DNA of 64,000 nucleotides from JAAYTL01 sp031460505 (GCA_031460505.1 JAVKTT010000002.1:479004-543003), one strand, 5' to 3'. Positions 1 to 9,003 are shown, counted from the first letter of the stretch. The notes: generated from the sequence alone by a model not told the origin. Translations and numbers: made by a program.

Positions 1-2519
1 GCTAATTGTCTACTTGCATTTTTAATTTGCCTAGCTGTTTCAGATGGACTTAATGGGGTTGGACTATTGATAGTAATATTTTGGGTTATTCTTGCATCTT
101 GTAATGGTATATCTGCTCCTATAGTTCCACCTCTAGACCTTTCTTTTTCAGCTCTTTGATGAGCTTCATCCATTCCAGCTTGATCTCCTCTTTCATATGC
201 ACTTTGCCAATCTACTTTAGCTTGAATAATCCTTGCATTAGCCATATCTGCTGTGTTAACTATACCTAATATGTCATCTACTGCATCTTGAATTGATTGC
301 TTCATGCTATTTAATCCCTCTAAGAGACTCTCTCCAAAAGATTGACCTGCATTTTGCCATGCTGGATTGTAGCTTTCTAACAAACTAACTAACTCTTGAT
401 TATTTTCATCTAAAATTAGCCTTCTAGCTTCAGCTTGTAAGTTTTCTTCCTCTAGTAAACTAGCATAATGAGTCTTAGTAGCTTCTATCTCATTTTCAAG
501 ATTAGTTATTACTGTATTAAGTTTATTTTCTTCATTCTTCTTCTTTTCTTCATATTCTAACTCTAATTCAGTTCTCTTTTCTGTAGCCTGTTCTCTAATT
601 CTAGCCATCTCTTGTTGTAGTGCAGATATTTGCATTGACCTATGTTCTAATAAGAGTTGTCTTTCTTTTTCTGCTCTCATCTGATTAAGCTCTTCGTGTA
701 TCTTAAGCCTTTCATCTGCACTCTCAGCATCTAGTAATTCTTTCTCTTTTGCTGCAACTTTATTTTGATATTCTTGTTCCTTAAGTTCTTTTTCTTCCTG
801 AGTAGTAAGATTATTAATAGCATCTATTTGAGCTTGCAACTTTCTTTCTTCTTCGGATAACTCTACATCTAAGACCTCTAACTTAGCTTGTAATTCTCTA
901 TCATATTGTTGTAACTTCTCATCTGTTTTCCGTTTAAGATTATCTACTTGTTTTTGTAGACTATCAAGCTGAAGCTTTTCTTCCTGTTGATATCTTTTCT
1001 TTAATGCTGTAATAACTGCATTACCAAGTCTATCAAATTCCCCAGTTATTTCTTTTGCAAATTTGGCTATAGTTGATAATGCTTTATTTTCATTATCATC
1101 TATACCTTTTACCAAACCATCTACTATGTTGCCACCATATTCAGCCATGAGCTTAGAGGGAGAAGATATCCTAAAAATACTTTTAAAACCACCTGCTACA
1201 TCACTAGCAAATCCTTTAACTTTACCCACTACCCAATCTTTAGCACCTGTAATACCATCCCAAAGTCCAGTAACAATGTCTTTACCCCATTGTACTGCAT
1301 CAGTAGCAAGACCTGTTATTGTTTCTTTAACTTTAGTTTTAACATTGTCCCAAGCCTCACTAGTTTTAGTTTTTACGTTGTCCCATGTTTCTGGTATTTT
1401 ATTTCCTAATTCTATCGCTTTTTCTTTTACGATATCCCAATTTTTATATAGTGCAACCCCTGCAGCCACTAATAAACCTATAGCTATTGCAGCTACACCA
1501 AATGGATTAGCACTCATTACCGCATTTAATATTACTTGTGCCGCTGTGGTGCCTTCTGTTGCAGTTTTAAAAGCTGCATATCCTTTCCTAATAGTATCTA
1601 TAATCATTTGTGCTGTGAATGCTGCTGTAACACCAGCTAAAATCGGAATTAATATATCTAAATTATCTTTTACAAATCGAACTGCATCTCCAAACTTATC
1701 AAAGTTAATATCTGCGTTTTCTACTTTATCCTGCAGCCACTCCACGCCATCAGTAACCTTATTTACTCCTATCAAGAATATCTCAAGTACAGGTTCTCCA
1801 ATAGTTGCATATAGCCTTGTAAATGTAGCTTTAAGGTTCCCCATTACATTTTCATACTCTCCAGCTTCTCTTGCAGCTTGACCCATAGCTCCATTTAATT
1901 CATAAGTTTTCTCTACAGTTTCTAGTAATAACCATTGTCTTTCAGCTTCTGTCAAGTCAGCCCATGATTTCCCTAATGTTTCGTTCGCCCTAACATCCAT
2001 CTGTTTAGCATTAGTAAATACCCCTATGGCATCCCCAGCTTCAAAGTTTCCCTTCATAAATGATGCTAAGCTTCCACTTGTATTCTCTAAGGACCTATCA
2101 TAAAATGCTGCTGCATCTGCTGCAAGTCTAGTAGCTTTATCCACTGCTTCAAGTGCCTGCTCTCCTTCCATACCTGCACCTTTAACTTGTCCACCAAATT
2201 TATTCCATGATACAGTTAATCTATCAGTATGAATACCTAGATCATCTACTTGTTTTGCAATTTTATCAACTGCTTGCGAGTTGTCATCTTTAAATACTTG
2301 GTCGAATTGTGCTTCCATAGCTTTTAGGTCTGCACTGGCTTCAACTACCTTTTTACCAAAGCCTACAATTGCTGCAACTGAAAATGCTCCTGCAATAATC
2401 TTACCTACTTTACTAAATCCTTCAGCTAATTTACTACCTTCTTTGTCTACTTTTTGCAGACTATTCATAGCAGCTTTATCTTCAACTAGAATAGAGCCAA
2501 ATAGCTTAAATATTTCCAA
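1..2519 (-). CDS. Phage tail tape measure protein (C-terminus beyond window)
   Basis: At least 839 codons are open on the minus strand and run off the left edge. The product would set tail length and help DNA injection. The N-terminus reads MEIFKLFGSILVEDKAA. Hydrophobic stretches lie near residues 35-55, 285-305 and 330-360, an SPSKLM motif typical of tape measure proteins is near residue 453, and a long charged coiled coil spans about residues 520-720. The TTG at 2519 is preferred because AGGTGA lies 5-6 nt upstream; an in-frame GTG at 2528 is the alternative. It follows the frameshifted tail chaperone genes, the usual place for this gene. Any enzyme domain in the missing C-terminus cannot be judged. 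Confidence 0.93.
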   Translation of the reverse strand, partial: MEIFKLFGSILVEDKAAMNSLQKVDKEGSKLAEGFSKVGKIIAGAFSVAAIVGFGKKVVEASADLKAMEAQFDQVFKDDNSQAVDKIAKQVDDLGIHTDRLTVSWNKFGGQVKGAGMEGEQALEAVDKATRLAADAAAFYDRSLENTSGSLASFMKGNFEAGDAIGVFTNAKQMDVRANETLGKSWADLTEAERQWLLLETVEKTYELNGAMGQAAREAGEYENVMGNLKATFTRLYATIGEPVLEIFLIGVNKVTDGVEWLQDKVENADINFDKFGDAVRFVKDNLDILIPILAGVTAAFTAQMIIDTIRKGYAAFKTATEGTTAAQVILNAVMSANPFGVAAIAIGLLVAAGVALYKNWDIVKEKAIELGNKIPETWDNVKTKTSEAWDNVKTKVKETITGLATDAVQWGKDIVTGLWDGITGAKDWVVGKVKGFASDVAGGFKSIFRISSPSKLMAEYGGNIVDGLVKGIDDNENKALSTIAKFAKEITGEFDRLGNAVITALKKRYQQEEKLQLDSLQKQVDNLKRKTDEKLQQYDRELQAKLEVLDVELSEEERKLQAQIDAINNLTTQEEKELKEQEYQNKVAAKEKELLDAESADERLKIHEELNQMRAEKERQLLLEHRSMQISALQQEMARIREQATEKRTELELEYEEKKKNEENKLNTVITNLENEIEATKTHYASLLEEENLQAEARRLILDENNQELVSLLESYNPAWQNAGQSFGESLLEGLNSMKQSIQDAVDDILGIVNTADMANARIIQAKVDWQSAYERGDQAGMDEAHQRAEKERSRGGTIGADIPLQDARITQNITINSPTPLSPSETARQIKNASRQL

Positions 2520-2543
2520 ACTGTTCACCTACCTTTATAGGTA

Positions 2544-2574
2544 AAATAAAAAAACACCTCTATGAAAGGTGTTT
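2544..2574 (-). terminator. Intrinsic terminator-like hairpin before the tape measure gene
   Basis: AAACACCT (2552-2559) pairs with AGGTGTTT (2567-2574), and on the minus strand a run of seven T residues follows. It lies between the tail chaperones and the tape measure gene inside the late operon, so it probably attenuates rather than ends transcription. Confidence 0.6.
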
Positions 2575-2608
2575 ACGTAAATGTATTTTACTGTTCCAAC
2601 ATATTAAT

Positions 2609-2947
2609 TTATTTATCATCTTCATTATAAATTTCATTATTAGTACCTCCGTTGAAATTTTCAATAATTTTCTTAACATCTAATAATATTTCTTCATCTG
2701 ACTTATTTTTATTAATATTAATTTGACCTGGACTATAAAACTCATCAAATGTCATAAACGTTTCTTGTGTCATATTAGCATATCTTGAAACATACAAATC
2801 CCATGCTCTAGCTTCATATTTATTTTCAAATGACTTCATTAACAATCTTGAGATATGCTTAATTGGTAATGTTAATACATAATTAATGCTATAAGAGCCA
2901 TGCAATAAGTTTATAGATTCTTCATAGCCTATTGCATAGCACCTTTG
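2609..2947 (-). CDS. Tail assembly chaperone, -1 frameshift extension (GT part)
   Basis: This is the part of the tail chaperone made only after a -1 ribosomal frameshift out of the upstream gene. The -1 frame is open from the slippery site at 2947 to the stop at 2609 (112 codons), and it reads QRCYAIGYEESINLL before the next possible start. A TTG at 2905 could begin a free 98-residue protein, but no good ribosome binding site precedes it. Residues such as ARAWDLYVSRYANM and TFDEFY resemble C-terminal extensions of Firmicute phage chaperones. In lambda the equivalent GT protein recruits tail tube subunits to the tape measure protein. The fusion would be 218 residues. Confidence 0.8.
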   Translation of the reverse strand, partial: QRCYAIGYEESINLLHGSYSINYVLTLPIKHISRLLMKSFENKYEARAWDLYVSRYANMTQETFMTFDEFYSPGQININKNKSDEEILLDVKKIIENFNGGTNNEIYNEDDK

Positions 2948-3264
2948 AAAAAATCAACTAGATCCTCATCTGTAAATATTTCTTTTATTCTACCCAGCGT
3001 TACTTTTAAAGGTTGCTTCTTAATTTCTTCAACCTTTTTATCTTCTATTACTGATAATATACTGAATAGTTCATCCGTTATTTTTCCTGATTGTTTAAAT
3101 AAATAACTAAATAAATCTAATCCTGCTATTATTTGGTTTTCTTCATTACCTTCTATATCTTTTGATTTCTCTTTATATTTCTTAACAAAATCCTTTACAT
3201 CAATTTTTTCATATATATCACTGATATAAGGTAATATTTCAAATGCTTTTTCTGTGCTTAACAT
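2929..3264 (-). CDS. Tail assembly chaperone (G-type, zero frame)
   Basis: A 111-residue, mostly helical acidic protein between the major tail protein and the tape measure gene, which is where siphovirus tail chaperones are encoded. It is expected to bind the tape measure protein during tail assembly and not to enter the virion. A strong ribosome binding site (AAAGGAGGAGGAG) precedes the ATG. The zero frame ends with FFKGAMQ and a TAG. The GAT TTT TTC codons near its end form a slippery site leading into the next frame. Assignment rests on position, size and the frameshift arrangement; the sequence alone is weakly diagnostic. Confidence 0.8.
   Translation of the reverse strand: MLSTEKAFEILPYISDIYEKIDVKDFVKKYKEKSKDIEGNEENQIIAGLDLFSYLFKQSGKITDELFSILSVIEDKKVEEIKKQPLKVTLGRIKEIFTDEDLVDFFKGAMQ
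2947..2953 (-). promoter_or_regulatory. Programmed -1 ribosomal frameshift site (T TTT TTC)
   Basis: In the zero frame the minus strand reads GAT TTT TTC AAA, so the heptamer T TTT TTC fits the X XXY YYZ pattern for -1 slippage. It lies 106 codons into the chaperone gene and 5 codons before its stop. Slippage joins 106 zero-frame codons to 112 codons of the -1 frame. Frameshifting at this place is conserved in long-tailed phages. Confidence 0.8.
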
Positions 3265-3287
3265 TCTTACTCCTCCTCCTTTAAGTT

Positions 3288-3315
3288 AAAAAAAGAGGAC
3301 CTATAAAGTCCTCTT
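3288..3315 (-). terminator. Intrinsic terminator after the major tail protein gene
   Basis: AAGAGGAC (3293-3300) pairs with GTCCTCTT (3308-3315) around a 7-nt loop, and a T tract follows on the minus strand. The hairpin overlaps the stop codon of the major tail protein gene. It would lower transcription of the chaperones and tape measure relative to the abundant tube protein. Confidence 0.75.
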
Positions 3316-3907
3316 ACACTACTGTTGCATCTGGATAATAAATATTAAATGGTGGGGTATCTAAATCAGCAGCATCATAATGACCAGTGAATGTAGTTGG
3401 AATTAATCCTTCACTCTTATCAGCCATATTCAATGTGATTCCGCCTAAGGATATAGCATTTTTTACTTCGATTATTACTGGTGTATCACTACCTGACAGT
3501 TTACCTACCCAAACTACATTATCTACATAGTCGGTTAATTCAATATAGTTATTTGCACTTATCTTTTTATAACCTTTTGGTCCATTTACTACAGTTGTAG
3601 CACCTAATGCTAATTGTATAGATTCTACACTTACTTCTTTTATGTTGGCCATTAAAGTAACTAGCCATTCATCAATTACTTCTAAGCCTTTAGCAGCACC
3701 CTTCACACCATCTACTTCTATTCTTCTAACTGTAGGTGTTGCAGTAAATGTTCCACCACCTTGAGTTGCTCCTAAAAGTTTACCAGCTGCAACTGCAGTA
3801 TCAAAATCATCTTCACCTACTACAAAGTCTTTAAAGAATGCTCCTGCATCTAATAATAGTTTCTCTGCTGTTTTACTTGTAAACCCACTAAATACTTTTT
3901 TACTCAT
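3314..3907 (-). CDS. Phage major tail (tube) protein
   Basis: A 197-residue protein, the likely tail tube subunit. It has the beta-rich, glycine-rich composition of phi13-type major tail proteins, with VFSGFTSKTAEKLLLDAGAF near the N-terminus, then VRRIEVDGVKGAAKG and repeated short beta segments. It follows the tail terminator gene, whose start overlaps by one base, and precedes the chaperone pair, matching the standard head-to-tail gene order. A terminator at its 3' end fits a protein needed in many copies. Confidence 0.88.
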   Translation of the reverse strand: MSKKVFSGFTSKTAEKLLLDAGAFFKDFVVGEDDFDTAVAAGKLLGATQGGGTFTATPTVRRIEVDGVKGAAKGLEVIDEWLVTLMANIKEVSVESIQLALGATTVVNGPKGYKKISANNYIELTDYVDNVVWVGKLSGSDTPVIIEVKNAISLGGITLNMADKSEGLIPTTFTGHYDAADLDTPPFNIYYPDATVV

Positions 3908-4305
3908 TATTCATTCACTCTCCTATCATAGTAACGTATATTAAACATCAAAGTCCTACGCTTTATATCGTCATCCTCATCTACTGTAAATCTACTTACT
4001 CTGTGTATACTAAATTGCATATCATCATCAATAAAGTAGTACTTATTTAACTTCTTCCATATAGCACCTGCTAATGTTTCTAATTCTGTTGTATCAATGT
4101 TATTATCCCAAATATCAATATCAAGATTAAAGATTTCTTGACCTTCATTATCATAACCTTGGGGGAAATCATACACGATATATGGATAAGGTGTTGTATC
4201 AGTAGCTTTCTGAAAATGCACCCTAGAAATACTTTTGCCCTCTATAATTATGTTAGGATGAATTGATTTTAATATTTTGTTCAACTCTATTCTTAATTTA
4301 ATCAT
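3907..4305 (-). CDS. Tail terminator / head-tail joining protein
   Basis: A 132-residue protein placed between the HK97 gp10-like protein and the tail tube protein, the usual slot for the tail terminator that caps the finished tail. It has an alpha/beta composition with TPYPYIVYDFPQG in the middle and an acidic C-terminal half, as in DUF3168-like or minor capsid proteins of Firmicute phages. It overlaps the upstream gene by 4 bases, so translation is probably coupled. The function is inferred mainly from gene order. Confidence 0.7.
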   Translation of the reverse strand: MIKLRIELNKILKSIHPNIIIEGKSISRVHFQKATDTTPYPYIVYDFPQGYDNEGQEIFNLDIDIWDNNIDTTELETLAGAIWKKLNKYYFIDDDMQFSIHRVSRFTVDEDDDIKRRTLMFNIRYYDRRVNE

Positions 4306-4772
4306 TCTTCATTATCACTACTTTCATAAGTCTTATCATTGATGAACCCTAATGCTTTGTTCTCATCATTTATATAAGATAGATACTGACCTTCGATAAG
4401 CCTTATTTTATCTATATTGTTATAAACTACATTCCTTAGAATACTCCTTTTGGGCTGCCTTCTACTACCTAATTCCTGTTGAATAAGGTACCAAGTATCA
4501 CCTGACAATCCCCTTTTACTGTGTCCAAATCCTATTTGTAAATCAGTCTCTTTTGACCTTACCCAATAGTGAATTCCTCGAGGTGGTCTTTTACCTCTTT
4601 TCATACCAGGTAGAGTACGGATCTCTTTTATTACTTCTCGCCTAATAAATTTAGCAACGTCATACAAGGCCCTTCTACTTAATTCCTTTATAGTGTACTG
4701 TGTTCTGTCTACGTTGCTCACAAAAGTTATTCCGTCTTTGCTTAATCTTGTTACACTGGGTGGCATTGGCAT
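4302..4772 (-). CDS. HK97 gp10-like virion protein (neck/tail completion)
   Basis: A 156-residue protein with an HK97 gp10-type pattern: a short N-terminal segment, a helix with ALYDVAKFIRREVIKEIRTLPG, then a basic GKRPPRGIHYWVRSKE segment and GDTWYLIQQELGSRRQP near residue 90. Such proteins sit at the head-tail interface. The start abuts the stop of the head-closure gene (4772), and the end overlaps the next gene by 4 bases. Confidence 0.78.
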   Translation of the reverse strand: MPMPPSVTRLSKDGITFVSNVDRTQYTIKELSRRALYDVAKFIRREVIKEIRTLPGMKRGKRPPRGIHYWVRSKETDLQIGFGHSKRGLSGDTWYLIQQELGSRRQPKRSILRNVVYNNIDKIRLIEGQYLSYINDENKALGFINDKTYESSDNEE

Positions 4773-5101
4773 TATTTATTCACCAGCCCTTCACATATTA
4801 AAGCTATTGACTCAAATTCACTTTCATCCTGCCATCTGTTACTTTTTACTGGGAAGACATCTACAATTTTATAGTGTTTCCCTCCATGTTCTAATTCTTT
4901 TTCACCATCATATTCATATCTATTTATAGCAAATGTTATAGATGGTTTTAAACCATTTGCCATGGCTTGATAAAAATCCTTATTTCTATAATCTAAAATG
5001 CTTGCTAATACTACTCTTTTTTCGTCTAACTCTATTGGGTCTCCCATAGCGTTTTCTCCTGGGATTTTCATTATTAATTTAATTTCATAATCATATGTCA
5101 T
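4772..5101 (-). CDS. Phage head closure / head-tail adaptor protein
   Basis: A small beta-rich protein of the phage head-tail joining family (SPP1 gp16-like) that would seal the portal after packaging. It contains DPIELDEKRVVLASILDYR, then FAINRYEYDGEKELEHGGKH and KIVDVFPVKSNRWQDESEFESI, the usual pattern of these 100-115 residue adaptors. The ATG at 5101 (109 residues) follows GGTGGTG and overlaps the upstream connector gene; an in-frame start at 5116 would add five residues. Confidence 0.8.
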   Translation of the reverse strand: MTYDYEIKLIMKIPGENAMGDPIELDEKRVVLASILDYRNKDFYQAMANGLKPSITFAINRYEYDGEKELEHGGKHYKIVDVFPVKSNRWQDESEFESIALICEGLVNK

Positions 5102-5375
5102 TTGTAGCACCACCATTATGGATCATTAGATTATGGAGTCTAAATTGCAAGTTTCTAGGTAATCCTTTTTCACTGTCTCTGTTCTGGTATCTCCATGTTG
5201 AATAATCTACTACAAACATTAAATGATTTGCATTTTCTTCTTTTAATAAGATACCTTTTTCATCTTTAAGCTCCGTCACAATCCCTTCAATAATAGCAGT
5301 TAAATAGGTATCTCTAACTGTACTAGAGATACCTATTCTTGCTTTAACTAAATTTAATACGGTAGCTGTATCCAT
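5091..5375 (-). CDS. Head-tail connector (gp6-like)
   Basis: A 94-residue, helix-rich protein of the phage gp6-like connector / DNA packaging family, expected to form a ring under the portal. The N-terminus (TATVLNLVKARIGI) is followed by RDTYLTAIIEGIVTELKDEKGI and DYSTWRYQNRDSEKGLPRNL, the pattern of this family. It lies between the capsid region and the head closure gene. Confidence 0.8.
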   Translation of the reverse strand: MDTATVLNLVKARIGISSTVRDTYLTAIIEGIVTELKDEKGILLKEENANHLMFVVDYSTWRYQNRDSEKGLPRNLQFRLHNLMIHNGGATNDI

Positions 5376-5388
5376 TTACATCAGCTCC

Positions 5389-5649
5389 TTATTCATTAAT
5401 ACTTAGTTCTTCCTCAGCTTTAATAGCTTCTTCTTTACCCTTTATTTTTTCTCCATTAGAAAGCACATAGTACCCACCGCCCAAATGTCTTGGAAATACG
5501 TCATTGAATTCTTCTAAAGGTTCTATGAGATTTTCATTTTGGGAAATAATATACTCTACTCTTTCCTCTGACATTTCAACCGTTTCGCCTTCTAGAAGTA
5601 CCTTTTTAAATTCTTTATCTGAAAATGAATTTAATATCTTTACTTTCAT
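5389..5649 (-). CDS. Small phage structural-region protein, unknown role
   Basis: An 86-residue protein directly downstream of the major capsid gene. It is acidic, with a short beta-rich N-terminal half (MKVKILNSFSDKEFKKVLLEG) and GGGYYVLSNGEKIKGKEEA in the C-terminal half. Similar short proteins often lie at this point in Firmicute phages. No domain is recognised. The ATG follows AGGAGGTAAAT. Confidence 0.7.
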   Translation of the reverse strand: MKVKILNSFSDKEFKKVLLEGETVEMSEERVEYIISQNENLIEPLEEFNDVFPRHLGGGYYVLSNGEKIKGKEEAIKAEEELSINE

Positions 5650-5658
5650 ATTTACCTC

Positions 5659-7062
5659 CTATGCATTTGCATTATCAGCAGCAAATGTCACATCTGAAGC
5701 TTTAGGTGCTGCCGCTAAATCTTCTTGGCTAATGTTTATTGCTATGAAGGCTTCACCAATTATTGGTCTACCGTCATATCTAGCTGTTCCTTTAAACACT
5801 GTGTTATCTTCAACGAATTGAGCATGTTCAGATTGTGCTAGTGTTGCTCCAGCTCTTTCAGCTAATAGATATAATGAACCATATCCACCTATAATGTGAT
5901 TATCTGGTATAAAGTCTAATGTTTCAACATCTCCACCAATTATTGGCATTGTATTAGTTTGACCTGATACAATTGCTCCAGCAGCATTAATAGTCAATGC
6001 TTTAGCTTGCAATGCTGCAAATGTATTTTCACTCATTGCCCAGAACTTTCCACCTTGAGCATAATTAGCTTTAGCCTTACCTAATTTAAGAATCAAGTCT
6101 TTATAGAATAATAAATCAGTATTTGCAGCTGGATCTATTACTAATAAGTTAGATGCACTTAAATTGGTCCAAGCTTTTTCATTTGTTCCCCAGTAAGCTG
6201 GTTCCGCTACTTCTCCAAGTCTTGTTACTATACCTACTGGCATCTTAACTCCAGTACCATAAAGGATTGCTTTATCAATACCAAGACCTAGGGATTGTCC
6301 CAACATTGTTAATATTTCATTTGCTAAATTTAAATCTGAATCTTCTAGTGTAGCATTACAAACTGCTATATATCCTCCAACTTTATAGCCATCAACTTCA
6401 ACTTGGTTGAATACTATGTTTAATTCATTAAGTTTTGCACAAGCTTCAGTCCATATAGCTTCTGGAACTGCACCAGCTATATTTTGTCTAGCTTTACCCG
6501 CTACTGGTCTTAACCAAACTCTCTTAATCAACTTAGAGTAAGTATGAAGATTATCTCTAAGTAGCTCTACCATAACTGTAGGTATTGTTAATTCTGCACC
6601 TGTTACTGCTCTTTTTTGTGTCATTAATTCTCTAGTTCTAGTCAAGAACTCTTTTACTTCTTCTCTTTCAACTAAAACTTGTGCTCGGTCTCTTGTTAGT
6701 CCTCCGAAAAATTTATATCTGTTCATTCTTACTTCTACCTCACTTTCATTTTTATTATTTCTTGTATCATCATCTTTAGGTCCATTTTTAGGTTCCTTAG
6801 AATTTAACTGTTCTAATTCACCCTCTAGATTAGCTATCTCACCTTGAAGCTTAGATTTCTTTTCCTCTAATGCTGTTTTGTCTGCTTCTAGTTTTTCAAT
6901 ATTTTCTTCTACTACTGCAATTTCTTCATCTGTTTGAGCTTCAGCTATAGCTATTTCTAACTCTTCACTTCTTGTTTTGAAAGATTTTTCTTCATCTAAA
7001 TATCCATTTAAAATATTTCTTGCTGACTCTATTTTTTTAGATAACATTAATTGTTTAAGCAT
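5659..7062 (-). CDS. Major capsid protein (HK97 fold) with scaffolding delta domain
   Basis: A 467-residue HK97-family capsid subunit. Residues about 33-95 are a highly charged coiled coil (EKLEADKTALEEKKSKLQGE), the delta domain that scaffolds the prohead and is normally cut off by the adjacent protease. The mature part probably begins after residue 110, near NRYKFFGGL. Downstream motifs include LLRDNLHTYSKLIKRVWLRP, and the end has the usual GRPIIGEAFIAINIS strand. The protease gene overlaps its start by a few bases, as usual for the module. Confidence 0.93.
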   Translation of the reverse strand: MLKQLMLSKKIESARNILNGYLDEEKSFKTRSEELEIAIAEAQTDEEIAVVEENIEKLEADKTALEEKKSKLQGEIANLEGELEQLNSKEPKNGPKDDDTRNNKNESEVEVRMNRYKFFGGLTRDRAQVLVEREEVKEFLTRTRELMTQKRAVTGAELTIPTVMVELLRDNLHTYSKLIKRVWLRPVAGKARQNIAGAVPEAIWTEACAKLNELNIVFNQVEVDGYKVGGYIAVCNATLEDSDLNLANEILTMLGQSLGLGIDKAILYGTGVKMPVGIVTRLGEVAEPAYWGTNEKAWTNLSASNLLVIDPAANTDLLFYKDLILKLGKAKANYAQGGKFWAMSENTFAALQAKALTINAAGAIVSGQTNTMPIIGGDVETLDFIPDNHIIGGYGSLYLLAERAGATLAQSEHAQFVEDNTVFKGTARYDGRPIIGEAFIAINISQEDLAAAPKASDVTFAADNANA

Positions 7063-7633
7063 TTTTTAACCTCTCTTTCAATTCTCTTTTTCTAATTTCT
7101 AACTGTTTTTCTTTATACTGCTCTACTTCTTTATGTCTAGCTTGTACTCCAGTTTCTTCATATGCTGGGAATGTACAAACTGATACCTCATGAAGATCTA
7201 TTTCTTTGATTGTCCACTTTACTGTTCCATCATCTCTCCAATCAGTTTCTTCCCGGATAATATTAAATCCAAATGAACATTGGTCTACATCTCCTCTTTT
7301 TACTCTTTCATAGAGGTTTACTGCATCCATATCATTTGGATTAATTCTTATTGACCCCCATAATCCATGGGAATCTGTTTTTAATTCTAGGGTATTAGCT
7401 TTATTCCTTCCTAATACAAGACTTGTATCATGATTAATTAATGCTCTTATGTCATTTCCTAAAGTGTTGTTAAAAGCTTCAGTATCTATCTCTTCATATG
7501 CACCAGGCCATAATTCTGTTTCCCTATTAAACACTGCAAAATAACCTTCTATTAACATCGGACCATCTTGTTCGGCTCTAGTTTTTAAATCCGATACTAC
7601 ACTCCTGGTCAATCTCTCTTTAACTCTATTCAT
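7055..7633 (-). CDS. HK97-family prohead protease
   Basis: A serine protease of the phage prohead maturation family, expected to cut the capsid delta domain. The protein reads IEGYFAVFNRETELWPGAYEEI, the classic N-terminal strand pattern, followed by ALINHDTSLVLGR with the likely catalytic His, and CSFGFNI with the likely nucleophile Ser. The ATG at 7633 (192 residues) follows GGTGGTGAAG and overlaps the portal gene by a few bases. The C-terminal 25 residues are a basic helix. Confidence 0.92.
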   Translation of the reverse strand: MNRVKERLTRSVVSDLKTRAEQDGPMLIEGYFAVFNRETELWPGAYEEIDTEAFNNTLGNDIRALINHDTSLVLGRNKANTLELKTDSHGLWGSIRINPNDMDAVNLYERVKRGDVDQCSFGFNIIREETDWRDDGTVKWTIKEIDLHEVSVCTFPAYEETGVQARHKEVEQYKEKQLEIRKRELKERLKNA

Positions 7634-8834
7634 CTTCACCACCACCTTCAACAATTTTCTTTATACCTTTAAGTTTATTTTGCTCTCCCAATAAGTCAGC
7701 TGGAATATAGTTCTCTAGTACTATTAATTCATTCATTTCAGGATCTGGACTCATGCCAATCCAATCTCTTAATTCATTTCTCCTTAGAGTATTTCTGTCT
7801 ACTAATGCTGTCCCTGCAGTGACTAAATCCAAGAGATCATATGCATATAAACTTCTTACATTAAACTTAAAATATAAATCTGGACTAAATAAGAGTTTCC
7901 TAGTTAATTCTTGCTCAATTCCTTTAGCTATAGGTAAGATTGTTGAATTGATAAAATTGTTATATTCATCTTTGTTATAGCTACCTACACCAAGTAAAAA
8001 AGCTGGTACTCCAAATATCCCAGCAACTGTCTTTTTATCAATTTCTACTGCATCATTTATGGCCAAGTCATTCAGTGAGAGTGGTTTAACTTGCTCTACT
8101 TTTACCAAATCAGCTGGTACTATCCAAGGTTTGCCTCCACCTGTTTCTGAAATGTATTTTTTTAATATTTGCTCTCTTCCCTCTTCACTTGCTAACTCAT
8201 CTGTTAAAGCATCTACTGCTACAATAAGTGAAGGTTTCCACTTATCACTCATGAATGCCTTTTTAGTAGCAGTAGCTTGTTTTAAGTTGTTAACTATATC
8301 TTTTAAAACTACTTTATATCCAGTTCCTTTCCAAGGTTTCTCTGGATCAGGATTAATAATAAAGTGTAACAATTCATTATAATCATATAGCTTGTTGCCA
8401 TAACTGATTTTATAGGCATTTTCTGTTTCGATAAACCTCCATTGACTAGGTTTTAATGGAATAAGTTCATCTATTAATCCATCTTTAACTGTAGGAAATA
8501 CAATGCTATTCCCATTCCCTTCTAATAGTAATGTATTTATAATGTTATACATCCAAGACTTCCTAGTCATTAATGAATAAGGACCTATATCTATCTTTCT
8601 AGATAAAGCATTCTTAACTCTTAAATCACCATCTTCAGCATTTTGCATCAAGTGAATTGTCATAGAAGATATTAAGTTTGCTATTTTACTTACTGCAATC
8701 TTAACTTCAGGATGTTCTGATAACTTGGTATATCCGGGAATAGTTAAAGTATCATATGAATCTTGAGTTAGAAACCAACTTAAAGTAGATTGTCCTGGAT
8801 CAGCTCTTGTATTTCTCTTAAATAAAAATCCCAA
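7626..8834 (-). CDS. Phage portal protein (HK97 family)
   Basis: A 402-residue portal subunit that forms the dodecameric DNA channel. It contains HPEVKIAVSKIANLISSMTI at residues 42-61, the family signature, then NIINTLLLEGNGNSIVFP and, in the middle, DAVEIDKKTVAGIFGVPAFLLG. The TTG start follows GGTGGTGATTAATA. It lies between a small membrane protein downstream of the terminase and the protease. Confidence 0.93.
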   Translation of the reverse strand: MGFLFKRNTRADPGQSTLSWFLTQDSYDTLTIPGYTKLSEHPEVKIAVSKIANLISSMTIHLMQNAEDGDLRVKNALSRKIDIGPYSLMTRKSWMYNIINTLLLEGNGNSIVFPTVKDGLIDELIPLKPSQWRFIETENAYKISYGNKLYDYNELLHFIINPDPEKPWKGTGYKVVLKDIVNNLKQATATKKAFMSDKWKPSLIVAVDALTDELASEEGREQILKKYISETGGGKPWIVPADLVKVEQVKPLSLNDLAINDAVEIDKKTVAGIFGVPAFLLGVGSYNKDEYNNFINSTILPIAKGIEQELTRKLLFSPDLYFKFNVRSLYAYDLLDLVTAGTALVDRNTLRRNELRDWIGMSPDPEMNELIVLENYIPADLLGEQNKLKGIKKIVEGGGEDE

Positions 8835-8836
8835 TA

Positions 8837-8998
8837 TTAATCACCACCTTTGAATAAAAGTAATAATGCAAGACCTACTAGCATTATCCCAGTAGAAATA
8901 AAACCTAATGGTACTGAATAAATAAAAAAACTTATTGAGATATTAATTATCCCAATAAGTATGATTATTTCTATTAAATTGCTTTTTAGTTTTTCCAA
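8837..8998 (-). CDS. Small two-segment membrane protein between terL and portal
   Basis: A 53-residue frame starting at a TTG after AGGGTGATTCAA. The product reads MEKLKSNLIEIIILIGIIN and has two hydrophobic segments, about residues 9-28 and 32-49, with a lysine-glycine end. It stops 2 bases before the portal TTG and starts 5 bases after the terminase stop, so it fills the gap exactly. Similar tiny membrane proteins occur here in related phages; the role is unknown. Confidence 0.65.
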   Translation of the reverse strand: MEKLKSNLIEIIILIGIINISISFFIYSVPLGFISTGIMLVGLALLLLFKGGD

Positions 8999-9003
8999 TT
9001 GAA

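Noticed and set aside
1063..1881. Plus-strand open frame of 272 codons
   Set aside because: It is the antisense of the tape measure gene, has low-complexity residues and no ribosome binding site; the minus-strand reading explains the region fully.
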